Positions 55,645 through 64,000 of a stretch of DNA of 64,000 nt are shown piece after piece (the first letter of the stretch is position 1; the number at the start of each line of letters is the position of its first letter). The notes under the pieces were generated by a model. It did no database searches. It had not been told where the DNA came from and worked only from the letters and a program-made list of their open reading frames with translations. The stretch covers positions 112,621-176,620 of the forward strand of contig CAWAZD010000006.1 in NCBI GenBank assembly GCA_963786395.1. Direction: 5' to 3'. The stretch comes from Fen-1301 sp963786395 (GTDB taxonomy: Bacteria; Bacteroidota; Ignavibacteria; Ignavibacteriales; Ignavibacteriaceae). A program made the position numbers and the translations under genes.

Positions 55645-57030
55645 ATGAAAGAGCGAATGAATATCGTAATAGTCGGACATGTTGATCATGGTAAATCAAC
55701 GCTGGTTGGTAGACTGTTAGTTGATACAGGATCATTGCCAAAGGGTAGATTGGAACAGGTCAAGAAATCATGCGAGAAAAATTCCAGGCCATTTGAATAT
55801 GCGTTTTTACTTGACGCACTTGTAAATGAACAGGCGCAGGGGATAACAATTGATACGGCGAGGATATTCTTCAAGACACCCAAACGGGAATATATTATAA
55901 TAGACGCGCCGGGGCATATAGAATTTTTGAAGAACATGATCAGCGGTGCGGCTAGAGCAGAAGCCGCTATTTTATTAATCGACGCGAAGGAGGGGATTGC
56001 CGAAAATTCAAAACGGCATGCATATATGTTATCTCATCTGGATATTAAACAGGTTGCAGTGGCAGTGAACAAGATGGATCTTGTTAATTATAGTCAGGAG
56101 GTTTATGAAAAGATTAAAGTTGACTATACAAAGTTCCTGAATGAGATTAATATTAATCCATTAGCTTTTATTCCTATCACAGCAAGGGACGGAGTGAATC
56201 TGACAACCAGATCACGGTGCACAGAATGGTATAACGGAAAAACAATTGTTGAGTTAATGGATGGATTTAATAATGTGGAGAAAGATGAATTAAAACCATT
56301 CAGAATGTTCGTGCAGGATGTATATAAATTTACAGCGAACGGAGATGACCGGAGGATAATAGCAGGGACGGTAAATTCAGGGAATATAAAGATCGGGGAT
56401 GAGGTAGAGTTTTTACCTTCGGGTAAAAGATCGCGGATAAAGACAATAGAACATTTTAACGGGTCGAATAAATCTTCAGTTGAGGCAGGAGAAGCGACGG
56501 GCTTTACATTGGAAACACAGATTTATGTAAAACCTAATGAACTGATGTATAAAGTGGGTGAAAAAGAACCCTATACTTCCAATAGTTTTAGAGCAAGCAT
56601 TGTATGGTTAGGAAAACAACCCTTGATTACAGGTAAGGTTTACAAATTAAAGATAGGCACGCAGAAGTCGCAGGTAATAATTGAAAAGATAGAAAGTGTT
56701 TTGAACGCATCTGTGCTAGAGAGTTATACAAACAGGAATTCAGTTGAAAGGTATGAGATTGCGCAATGCGTATTAACTGCATCAAATAAAATCAGTTTTG
56801 ATCTTATAAATGAGATAAAGGATACGGGGAGACTAGTGATAGTAGATTGTTATGAAATTGCAGGAGGTGGAATAATAATTGAAAATGTAACCAGTAATAA
56901 TTCCGGACACAAACCTGAGCACATTAATGCATTTAAAGTTGAACTTAACGATCTGGTGCGAAGATATTTCCCTAACATGGAAATAAAAGATTTGCTTAAG
57001 CTGGATAATATATATTCAGATAATATTTAA
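55645..57030 (+). CDS. cysN: Sulfate adenylyltransferase GTPase subunit
   Basis: 461 residues. G1 is G-H-V-D-H-G-K-S-T, G3 D-A-P-G-H, G4 N-K-M-D, and elongation-factor-like domains II and III follow. The length corresponds to CysN alone, without a C-terminal APS kinase (CysC) domain. GTP hydrolysis drives APS formation by CysD. A Shine-Dalgarno-like GAGGGA lies upstream. In-operon, 16 bases before the sulfite reductase gene. Confidence 0.96.
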   Translation: MKERMNIVIVGHVDHGKSTLVGRLLVDTGSLPKGRLEQVKKSCEKNSRPFEYAFLLDALVNEQAQGITIDTARIFFKTPKREYIIIDAPGHIEFLKNMISGAARAEAAILLIDAKEGIAENSKRHAYMLSHLDIKQVAVAVNKMDLVNYSQEVYEKIKVDYTKFLNEININPLAFIPITARDGVNLTTRSRCTEWYNGKTIVELMDGFNNVEKDELKPFRMFVQDVYKFTANGDDRRIIAGTVNSGNIKIGDEVEFLPSGKRSRIKTIEHFNGSNKSSVEAGEATGFTLETQIYVKPNELMYKVGEKEPYTSNSFRASIVWLGKQPLITGKVYKLKIGTQKSQVIIEKIESVLNASVLESYTNRNSVERYEIAQCVLTASNKISFDLINEIKDTGRLVIVDCYEIAGGGIIIENVTSNNSGHKPEHINAFKVELNDLVRRYFPNMEIKDLLKLDNIYSDNI

Positions 57031-57046
57031 AGAAGGAAAGAATGAA

Positions 57047-58937
57047 ATGGGAAAAACATTAACCTATGAAGTAACACTCGGGGATCTGGCAGTAGCAATT
57101 GAAGACAGAGAACTGAGTGATGATGAATTATTAAAGCAGAAGTTCGGAGTGTTGGGTGGAGCTGAATTAAAAAAAGAACTTGAAGACGCGTCCAAACCTG
57201 ATGTTGAAGAAGATGTGCATATCCATTTGAAGCCGCACGGAATATATATTCAATTTGACCGGGGGATAGCGAAGGGAAAGATTAAGGACTGGACCTTCAT
57301 GGTTCGGAGTTCAGTTTGGGGAGGCGGAGAAATATCTCAGGAACAATGGCTTGAATTAAGTCACCTTGCAGATCTTTATTCATCTGATGATGACGGAGCG
57401 CCAAGTATGAGGCTTACGACGAGGCAGTCAATACAATTCCATCATGTAACGAAGGAGAATTTATTAAAACTTGTCCATGGATTAGTAGATATAAATAAAC
57501 CTACTTTAAATGGATGCGGGGATAATGTACGAAACGTAGTTGCGTGCCCACATAAATCCAACATATTTGATACACAGGAATTAGCGCATAAGATTGCAAA
57601 GTATTTTCAATTGCCGTTCGAAGAATACCTGAAGATATTTTATCCGGGGAAAGAATATATTCCGGATGGAGAGGAGCATTTTGAATATGATATCAGGGGG
57701 CTGCCGAGGAAATTTAAGATTGCAATTGGAGGATATTATTTTGATGAAGATTCAGGAACCGAAGTAAGATGCAACTGTCCGGATGTACTTTCAAATGATG
57801 TCGGGATAGTTCCTATAATTAAGGATAAGAAAGTTGAAGGTTATCAGCTTTACATAGGAGGAGGACTGGGGCAGAAGAATACAAAAGCGACATTCGCAAC
57901 ACTTGGAGTACCATTAGGAATATTTAGTACCTATGAGGAACTGATAAGAGGATTGGACGCAATTGTAAAAGTTCAGCAGCAGATCGGGGACAGAGTGCAC
58001 AGGCACTGGGCGAGGTTCAAAAATGTATTGATCAAGAAAGGACTTGAAGCAACGGGCAAGACAATTGATGATTTAGTTTTGCAGAGGGAGGACATCAGAA
58101 AAGTGATGATGAAAGGAGCTGAATGGTTCAGAGAGCAGGTAGCGCTATTAAATATTAATTTCTCAATGCCGATTAATCTTGAGTTAGGCGAATTAAACAG
58201 GCATCATGGCTGGAGTAAACAGAATGACGGTAATTACAGCTATGGTTTATGGATACAGAACGGGAGACTGACAAATGCAAATCCACAGGGGAAAGTGAAA
58301 GACCTTGTGGATAAAATTGTGAAAGAGATTAATCCTACCACAAGCATAACTCCATACCAGGATGTAATGTTTTCAGATATTAATCCGGATGCAAAAAGGG
58401 AAATTGAGAATATATTGACTGATTTTGGTTATGGTAATTATTCAAGGTTAAGGATGATAACGCAAGCGTGCGTAGGATTGAATACTTGCTCAATAGCAGT
58501 AGCAGAATCAGAAAGATATTTCCAGCCATTGTTAACAGAACTTGAGGAATCAGGTTATGGCAATGTTGAAGGAGTAAGTATTGGGATCAGCGGATGTGAA
58601 AGGCACTGTTCGAGGAACGTAAGGCATGACATATCAATTGAAGGGAAGGGGATGGGAATATATCAGATAAAATTTAATGCTTGGAAATATAAAAACCGGG
58701 GTGGCGAATGATCTGTTATATAATGACAGGAAATATTTACGGTGTGTATTACAGAGCGATATTCCCGGAGTAATAAAAGCGCTCATTGATAACTATACAC
58801 GAAACCGGTTTCCTGAAGATACAAGCATGTCCCTGTTTCACGAAAGAATTGGTGTTTGCGCAATATTGGAATATTTGAGAAACAATAATGAAACAGCAAA
58901 GGTATTGGAAAAAACATATGATGCAAGTTTAGTATAA
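57047..58937 (+). CDS. Siroheme sulfite reductase (ferredoxin type), one frameshift near 58676
   Basis: About 629 codons in two frames. The first part has M-R-L-T-T-R-Q-S-I-Q-F-H-H-V (siroheme contact) and the 4Fe-4S/siroheme ligands C-V-G-L-N-T-C (about residue 474) and G-C-E-R-H-C (about 517). It stops early after Y-Q-I-K-F. The C-terminal part (G-V-A-N-D-L-L-Y ... Y-L-R-C-V-L-Q-S-D-I, F-H-E-R-I-G-V-C) is the normal end of this family and reads in another frame to 58937, so one base is lost or gained near 58676. It reduces sulfite to sulfide with six electrons, presumably from ferredoxin, since no CysJ flavoprotein gene is present. Nitrite reductase activity is possible; context argues for sulfite. 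Confidence 0.9.
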
Positions 58938-58949
58938 GGGAGGAATATT

Positions 58950-60239
58950 ATGAACAAATTCAGCAGTCTGCCTGTGTTATTAACTGATCCCAGAATATTA
59001 TTACTGGGAGGGGGCAAAGTTGCATACGGGAAAGCAAAGGTGTTGTGTGAAAACAATATTGAATTTGATATTGTGAGTCGTGAAGTGAATGAAGAAATAA
59101 TTAAACTTGGAATTCCATTCAAGCAGAAGGAGATAGAAAAGGGGGATATTAATGATTATAATATTATAGTGGACGCGACGGGGAGTGAAGAAGTACGAGA
59201 CATAATTTTAGATGTGAAGAGAGAGAGATTTATACTGGTAAATTCTGTTGATATTCCGGAGTATTGTGATTTTTATTTTTCAGCTTTGCTTCATTATAGA
59301 AATCTGAAAGTAGCGGTATCGAGTGATGGTGGTAGTCCGACACTATCGCAGATAGTAAGGGACAGAATTAAGAAATACATTCCGATTGAACTGGGGGAGA
59401 TATCAGAATGGAAATTAGAAGAAAGAAAGCTGGGGATAAAAGGAGCCGGGAACACAGCGGAAGAAATTCAGAGAGTGATGGGGAAAGTATTTATTGTTGG
59501 CAGCGGAACAGGTGACCCGGAGCTGCTAACGGTTAAGGCGTTAAAAATAATTCAAAGTGTTGATTTAATTTTATATGATTACCTGATAAGTGAAGAGATC
59601 CTTGAATTAATTCCATCTTCTGTAGGGAGATTATATGTTGGAAAACCCAAGGGTTCACATCATAATGAGCAAAATAAAATAAATAATATCTTATTAAAAT
59701 ATGCACTTGAGGGAAAATATGTGGCTCGATTAAAGAGCGGAGATCCATTTGTTTTTGGCAGGGGAGCTGAAGAAGCAGAATTCCTGATTAAGCATAATAT
59801 AGATGTTGAAATTATTCCAGGGATATCATCTGCAATAGCAGGACCAATGAGTGCAGGAATTCCAGTTACGGCCAGAGGATACGCCTCAGGTTTTACAGTT
59901 GTAACGGGATGCTTGAAGGGAGATCAAATTAATTATAACTGGCTGGATTTATTAAAGAAAAAGCGCCATACAACAATACTTTTAATGGGAGTATCCTATA
60001 TTGATAGTATTGTCAAACAGGCATTAGCTGAAGGGGTTAACAAAGATTTACCATGTGCAATTATTTCAGATGCGACACGAAAAACCCAGAAAGTATATCT
60101 TTCAGATCTGGAAAATCTTCCCAATAGCTCTAAAAAAGTTACAGGTTCTGCGATAATAGTATTTGGAGAGGTATGTAAGTTAGCAGATATTTTACCGAAA
60201 TATGAAAAATTATACCAACCAGCCATGGCTATTCTTTAG
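58950..60239 (+). CDS. cysG: Siroheme synthase, fused
   Basis: 429 residues. The N-terminal about 200 residues are the precorrin-2 dehydrogenase/sirohydrochlorin ferrochelatase part (L-L-G-G-G-K-V-A-Y-G-K-A, V-A-V-S-S-D-G-G-S-P-T-L-S). The rest is uroporphyrinogen-III C-methyltransferase (V-G-S-G-T-G-D-P-E-L-L-T-V-K-A, L-K-S-G-D-P-F-V-F-G-R-G-A-E-E, G-I-P-V-T-A-R-G). It makes the siroheme needed by the neighbouring sulfite reductase. Last gene of the operon. No terminator was recognised downstream. Confidence 0.95.
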   Translation: MNKFSSLPVLLTDPRILLLGGGKVAYGKAKVLCENNIEFDIVSREVNEEIIKLGIPFKQKEIEKGDINDYNIIVDATGSEEVRDIILDVKRERFILVNSVDIPEYCDFYFSALLHYRNLKVAVSSDGGSPTLSQIVRDRIKKYIPIELGEISEWKLEERKLGIKGAGNTAEEIQRVMGKVFIVGSGTGDPELLTVKALKIIQSVDLILYDYLISEEILELIPSSVGRLYVGKPKGSHHNEQNKINNILLKYALEGKYVARLKSGDPFVFGRGAEEAEFLIKHNIDVEIIPGISSAIAGPMSAGIPVTARGYASGFTVVTGCLKGDQINYNWLDLLKKKRHTTILLMGVSYIDSIVKQALAEGVNKDLPCAIISDATRKTQKVYLSDLENLPNSSKKVTGSAIIVFGEVCKLADILPKYEKLYQPAMAIL

Positions 60240-60284
60240 ATAAATTATTAATAAATAGGTTCTGTCAGGAAGGGAAGTCGAGAG

Positions 60285-60340
60285 CTTAATTCTCACAAAT
60301 GGAATAAATTCACAGAGAGGAACCTTAATTCTCACAAATG
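60285..60340. repeat. 17-bp perfect direct repeat
   Basis: CTTAATTCTCACAAATG occurs at 60285-60301 and again at 60324-60340, 39 bases apart, directly downstream of the sulfate operon. Together with the 60388 array it occupies the 431-base gap 60240-60670; nothing gene-like was seen there. Confidence 0.7.
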
Positions 60341-60387
60341 TTAAAATAAATATGGAGAATTTAGAAAAACCAAAAAAAACTTGTAGG

Positions 60388-60452
60388 TGGCCTGTATCTG
60401 GCCTAAATGTGGCCTACCCATGTAGCCACAAAATAGCAGGGAAATAGGATTG
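60388..60452. repeat. 11-bp periodic repeats (TGGCCT-N5, then AAATAG-N5)
   Basis: TGGCCT heads three 11-base units at 60388, 60399 and 60410, with a diverged fourth (TGTAGCCACAA) at 60421. Two further 11-base units beginning AAATAG start at 60431 and 60442. The unit sequence differs from the other 11-base arrays of the window but the step is the same. Confidence 0.65.
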
Positions 60453-60670
60453 ATCTGACCGGAGTGTAACCGAGGGGAGGCGAGAAATTATTCAGGTGAT
60501 TAAAAAACGAACAGAACCTGGCTGCGAGTCATCCCGGAATTAGAAAAGACTGAAGGAGGTCAAGTTCAATGAGAGGGGAAGAATGGAAAAATTCCTATGA
60601 TCCAGAAATTTAACTAAAATAAGTCAATGTTAGGATATTTCGAATCAAATTCTGTGTAAAGGAAAATTAT

Positions 60671-61555
60671 CTAGGTTTTAGTTGATTCCATTCTTTTAAT
60701 TCTTTCGAGTCTCATTGAAATAGTTTTGAACCCATGGAAAAAAACCGAGAGGAAATAAGATTTTATAATATACCACCAGAAGCTCCTTTCAAGTAATACA
60801 GGATCTATATTATATTCAATATTTTTGTGGGCTTCCGGAATTTTACTCCAATGAAGGCCGGAAGTTTCGTGATGGATTGTGTGGTAACCATTATTAAAAA
60901 GGAGGAAGTTTAGGAAACCAGTAAAATTCCTTGAGTGATTCCACCTGGATTCTTCATTAGCATGTACATGCTGAACATAATTAAAAACCAGAACGCTAAA
61001 AAGAGATACCTGCTGTGGTATAATCACAAAGAGAAGAGCTTTATGCCAATCCAGAATGAATGCGGCTGCAATCCAGGAAATTAGAATAGCATACTGGGAT
61101 AAGCTCAGATAAAATTTCTCTTTATTTTTTGATCTCATCAATTTCAGATAATCCATAATTGCTTTTTGCTGGTAATATCCGCTGACAGTAGGGTAGGAAA
61201 TTAGCGTCAGGAAATTATTTCTTTCACTGATCCTGTAAGTAATAGAATCATCTCCATCTCTGTTATTGAAGCGGTGATGATTTTTGTTATGAGTAGGGAT
61301 CCAGGCAAAAACCGGGAAACCGTAAAAAACAGTCAACCACCAGTCAGTAAGCACATTCAGTTTTTTTGAATGCCACATAGGCAGATGATTATGGTTATGG
61401 GTCATTACCGATACAGCAACTGACATAAACAGGTACAGGGTATAGATAAAAGGGTTCAGCCCAATCCATTGCCATTGTATAATCAGTAATAGCGAAGTAA
61501 TTAAAATATACGCGAGACTTTTAAAGTCAGCATTATTTCTCAATTTAAAATTCAT
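60671..61555 (-). CDS. Fatty acid desaturase
   Basis: 294 residues with several membrane segments. Three His boxes: H-N-H-N-H-L-P, H-N-K-N-H-H-R-F and N-N-G-Y-H-T-I-H-H-E. The last box is followed by S-G-L-H-W-S-K-I-P-E-A-H, as in a common Bacteroidota desaturase group. It differs clearly from the sphingolipid-type enzyme at 3.5 kb. Probably it acts on lipid acyl chains in the inner membrane, with O2 and reduced ferredoxin or a similar donor. Single gene, convergent with the sulfate operon. Confidence 0.9.
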   Translation of the reverse strand: MNFKLRNNADFKSLAYILITSLLLIIQWQWIGLNPFIYTLYLFMSVAVSVMTHNHNHLPMWHSKKLNVLTDWWLTVFYGFPVFAWIPTHNKNHHRFNNRDGDDSITYRISERNNFLTLISYPTVSGYYQQKAIMDYLKLMRSKNKEKFYLSLSQYAILISWIAAAFILDWHKALLFVIIPQQVSLFSVLVFNYVQHVHANEESRWNHSRNFTGFLNFLLFNNGYHTIHHETSGLHWSKIPEAHKNIEYNIDPVLLERSFWWYIIKSYFLSVFFHGFKTISMRLERIKRMESTKT

Positions 61556-62177
61556 AGTAAACTCTTAATAGTTATTTTTAACTAATTAGTGATTTTCAGG
61601 AAATGTTCAAAGGCAAGAGATTAGAAGAAGTTTGCCAAATTTCATTGGTGATTTCACAACAGGTAACTTGTTTATTCTAAGTACCTGCTTTATTATATGT
61701 TAACGTTAAGTAAAAAAGAAGTTAAATATATTTGACCTAACCAGAAGTGATCTGGAGAATAGACATTATTCTTCAATAAACTAATTTATTCTTTTAAAAT
61801 CCGTAATCACTTCCTCCTTTTTTATGGGCTGAATGTGATTATTGCCATCCCCCTTATTTTAATACCAGATTAAATTATACCCAATTTCAAAGGATAAGTG
61901 AACGGGCTAATTGATGCTAAAGAGATAAAAAAATTAAGCTTGTAAGAATTATACATTATAGAAAAGGATCTTTGGAAGATACCATATAAGCGATTATTCC
62001 GTGAAAACAAAAAACCATATTATAGAAGCACGGAAGATGAGAAGTATATTCAACTTGACTCAGCAATAGCAAATGTAAGATCAACTGATTTCGAAATGAT
62101 AGGTAAAACTATAAACTAATAGTATTTAATAAACGTAAAAGTGCGGAGTCAGCACTATAATCACTGACGAAAAGGAC
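61556..62177. other. Intergenic region with a possible gene remnant
   Basis: 622 bases without a complete gene. One frame is open over about 50 codons up to the stop near 62119 (I-E-K-D-L-W-K-I-P-Y-K-R-L-F ... D-F-E-M-I-G-K-T-I-N). It has no start codon of its own, so it may be the tail of a lost gene; I could not identify it. No hairpin terminator or repeat was seen. Confidence 0.35.
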
Positions 62178-62772
62178 ATGAGAAAAATAATCGTTTTATC
62201 ATTTATTACATTAGATGGAGTTATGCAGGCACCCGGTGGACCTGAGGAAGATACATCAGGCGGTTTCAAATATGGAGGCTGGGTTGCGCCTTATTTTGAC
62301 GAAGCCAGTGGTAAGGTCATGGAAAAACAGATGAAATCTGCAGACCTTCTTTTGGGCAGAAAAACATTTGAAATTTTTGCTTCCTATTGGCCTGAACATG
62401 CAGACTTTTGGCCAGGTATCAATGATGTCACAAAATACGTCATGTCCAAGACCATGAAAAAGTCAGATTGGAAAAACTCAGTTTTCCTCAAATAACCTGG
62501 CAGATATCGAAAAGCTCAAAAATTCAAAAGGTTCTGACATTCAAGTTCACGGCAGCGGTGAGCTTATTCAGCTACTACTTAAGAATGATTTAGTGGACGA
62601 ACTCTGGCTCAAATTTTACCCGTTGACTCTTGGTAAAGGGAAAAAATTGTTTGACAATGGCGCAATTCCGGCAGCCTTTACATTAACAGAGAGTTCGGTT
62701 ACACCAGGCGGAGTGATTTTTGCCAATTACAAACGATCCGGAGAAGTTAAGACAGGTAATGTTGGAGCTTAA
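62178..62772 (+). CDS. Dihydrofolate reductase-like (RibD C-terminal) protein, one frameshift
   Basis: The N-terminal part (K-I-I-V-L-S-F-I-T-L-D-G-V-M-Q-A-P-G-G, L-L-L-G-R-K-T-F-E) and the C-terminal part (I-Q-V-H-G-S-G-E-L-I-Q-L-L, L-W-L-K-F-Y-P-L-T-L-G-K-G) together make a normal RibD_C protein of about 195 residues, with a break near 62494. Members are NADPH reductases of the YwjB/YyaP group with unknown substrates. It lies immediately before a second, related gene. Confidence 0.82.
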
Positions 62773-62783
62773 GGAGAAAATAA

Positions 62784-63355
62784 ATGAGAAAACTAATTGC
62801 AGCAATCAATATGACACTTGACGGGTTTTGCGACCACACGGCAGTGATTCCAGATGAAGAAATACATCAACATTATAATGAGCTATTAAGTAATGCAGAC
62901 ACCCTTTTATACGGAAGGATAACATATCAACTTATGGAAAGTTATTGGCCAGCTGTAGTAAAAAATCCTACCGGTAACAAACCAATGGATGAATTTGCAG
63001 TATTAATAGACAATATTTCAAAGATTGTTTTTTCCCGCACGCTGAAAAATGTTGACTATTAGGAAAAATACAAAGTTGAAAAAGGAAGTCATTAAAGAAG
63101 AAGTTTTAGAACTCAAGCAAGCAATGGCGGAGTAAAAACATTTTAGTTGGCAGCCCGGGTTTAATAGTAGCCTTAACGCAACTTGACTTAATTGATGAAT
63201 ACCAGCTTTGCGTTCATCCAATTATTTTAGGAAGCGGCTTACCATTATTTAAAAACATCAAGGATAGAGTTGATCTTAAACTCTTAAAAACAAAAACATT
63301 TGGTAGTGGTGCAGTAACTCTTACATTCTCTCCCTTAAGGGGAAACAATGTATGA
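62784..63355 (+). CDS. Second dihydrofolate reductase-like (RibD C-terminal) protein, frameshifted
   Basis: The first part (M-R-K-L-I-A-A-I-N-M-T-L-D-G-F-C-D-H, L-L-Y-G-R-I-T-Y-Q-L-M-E) ends at 63062. The rest continues in other frames: K-L-K-K-E-V-I-K-E-E-V-L-E-L-K-Q, then I-L-V-G-S-P-G-L-I-V-A-L-T-Q-L-D and L-C-V-H-P-I-I-L-G-S-G to 63355. At least two breaks, near 63060 and 63135. Same family as the preceding gene but a different subgroup, so probably not a recent tandem copy. Confidence 0.78.
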
Positions 63356-63588
63356 CATTGATATATCACATGATGGGAAAACCATTACAGGAGGATATAA
63401 AAGATAAGTTAAACGAACTTAAATATTTAGAAAAAAGTATCGGATCAACCGGTAAACTAGCGATAGCGCCAATATTTACAATGAGTTCGAAAGACCTTTG
63501 GCAGCTTTATATTCTGGATCAATTAAAAAGGGGGGGTGAGCGTCAACCGTATTTGAGATTTGTGCTTTGTCCTACCTCGATAATATAG
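63352..63588 (+). CDS. Unidentified small ORF, probably truncated
   Basis: 78 codons overlapping the previous stop by four bases (ATGA). The first about 60 residues (L-A-I-A-P-I-F-T-M-S-S-K-D-L-W-Q-L-Y) look protein-like but I do not recognise the family. A run of seven G (63530-63536) is followed by much more GC-rich sequence, and the last about 18 codons read antisense to the next gene. The true end is therefore probably missing. Confidence 0.35.
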   Translation: MTLIYHMMGKPLQEDIKDKLNELKYLEKSIGSTGKLAIAPIFTMSSKDLWQLYILDQLKRGGERQPYLRFVLCPTSII

Positions 63589-63991
63589 CCGTCAGGGTCA
63601 CGGATATAGCATCGTATTTCTCCGTACTTGGGAATAGGCTCCGTAATGAACTCCGCTCCACGGCTTTTCCATAATTCAAAACACGCTTGAATATCTGCAA
63701 CGCGGATATTCATAAAGCTGTTTATTTTGTTCGGGTCGGGAACGCTGAGCGTTACCGTTGGTTTGTCCGGGGTTGGCCCCCCCCAACGTTGACAATCAGC
63801 CAGGTATTGGCTATCTGAATATACGCAGGAGCACCGGCGCTGTCACCTCTGCTCAGAATGCGGCCGCCAAAGACCGTTTCGTAAAAGCGAGCCGATCGGT
63901 CAATGTCGGCGACGGTGAGAAAATGTGCAATAGAGAGTCCTTCGCGTGGGGGCATCTCATAGCTCTTCTGTTCGATTTTTACAGTGTTCAT
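63543..63991 (-). CDS. VOC-family (glyoxalase/bleomycin-resistance-like) protein, frameshift in a G8 run
   Basis: From the ATG at 63991 the frame gives S-I-A-H-F-L-T-V-A-D-I-D-R-S-A-R-F-Y and stops early after V-N-V-G-G-G. One more base in the eight-base C/G run at 63777-63784 restores D-K-P-T-V-T-L-S-V-P-D and the normal ending I-R-D-P-D-G-Y-I-I-E-V-G-Q-S, giving about 150 residues. VOC dimers bind a metal at His/Glu positions visible as I-A-H-F and E-V-G. Base composition is clearly more GC-rich than the rest of the window. Confidence 0.82.
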
Positions 63992-64000
63992 ATTAACTCC

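Overview
The window (about 36% GC) looks like the chromosome of an Ignavibacteria-type member of the Bacteroidota/Chlorobi group. The basis is AT-rich coding, two large secreted proteins ending in a type IX secretion sorting domain with the Asn-Tyr-Pro-Asn-Pro-Phe-Asn-Pro signature, a DUF5686-like outer-membrane protein, a LytS/LytTR two-component pair and TAnnTTTG-like promoter elements. No tRNA, rRNA, CRISPR array or transposase was seen.

Layout. 1-6440: end of a TolC-like gene, a sorted beta-propeller protein, a desaturase closely resembling eukaryotic dihydroceramide (sphingolipid) delta-4 desaturase, and an M28 peptidase. 6699-8471: cysE-cysK (serine to cysteine). 8943-14423: a TolC/adaptor/RND efflux operon broken by about nine frameshifts. 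14533-17844: gatE-gatD, the archaeal-type Glu-tRNA(Gln) amidotransferase. 18009-26165: serA, a di-haem cytochrome c with a TPR-like tail, a DUF5686-like protein and a second sorted beta-propeller. 26374-36769: mixed genes, several frameshifted (DinB-like, VOC pair, YncE-like propeller, His-rich helical duplicate, nucleoid-associated protein, hydrolases, PP2C phosphatase, a double class V aminotransferase). 37390-41808: P-type ATPase, LytS-like kinase and LytTR regulator in one overlapping minus-strand operon. 42401-50028: DUF2231 protein, OmpR-type regulator, sensor kinase, exported rubrerythrin and RND efflux. Matching 11-bp-phased TTTAAG arrays precede the regulator operon and the rubrerythrin gene, with a weaker array before the efflux genes. 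50135-60239: one long assimilatory sulfate reduction operon. 60671-63991: a second desaturase, two broken DHFR-like genes and a GC-rich VOC gene at the right edge.

The most notable system is the sulfur operon. It starts with a sigma70-like promoter and a small ORF containing four consecutive Cys codons. An intrinsic terminator follows, and an alternative pairing can be drawn: the geometry of cysteine-sensing transcription attenuation. Downstream are a Pst-like ABC importer whose binding-protein loops have lost hydroxyl residues typical of phosphate-binding PstS (probably a sulfate importer), APS reductase, CysD, CysN, siroheme sulfite reductase and a fused CysG. With SerA, CysE and CysK elsewhere in the window this gives a near-complete route from sulfate and 3-phosphoglycerate to cysteine.

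Many otherwise well-conserved genes carry single-base frameshifts, including housekeeping-type genes such as gatE and the sulfite reductase. I read most of these as uncorrected sequencing indels rather than biology. The 8.9-14.4 kb efflux operon is the one place where real decay is plausible.
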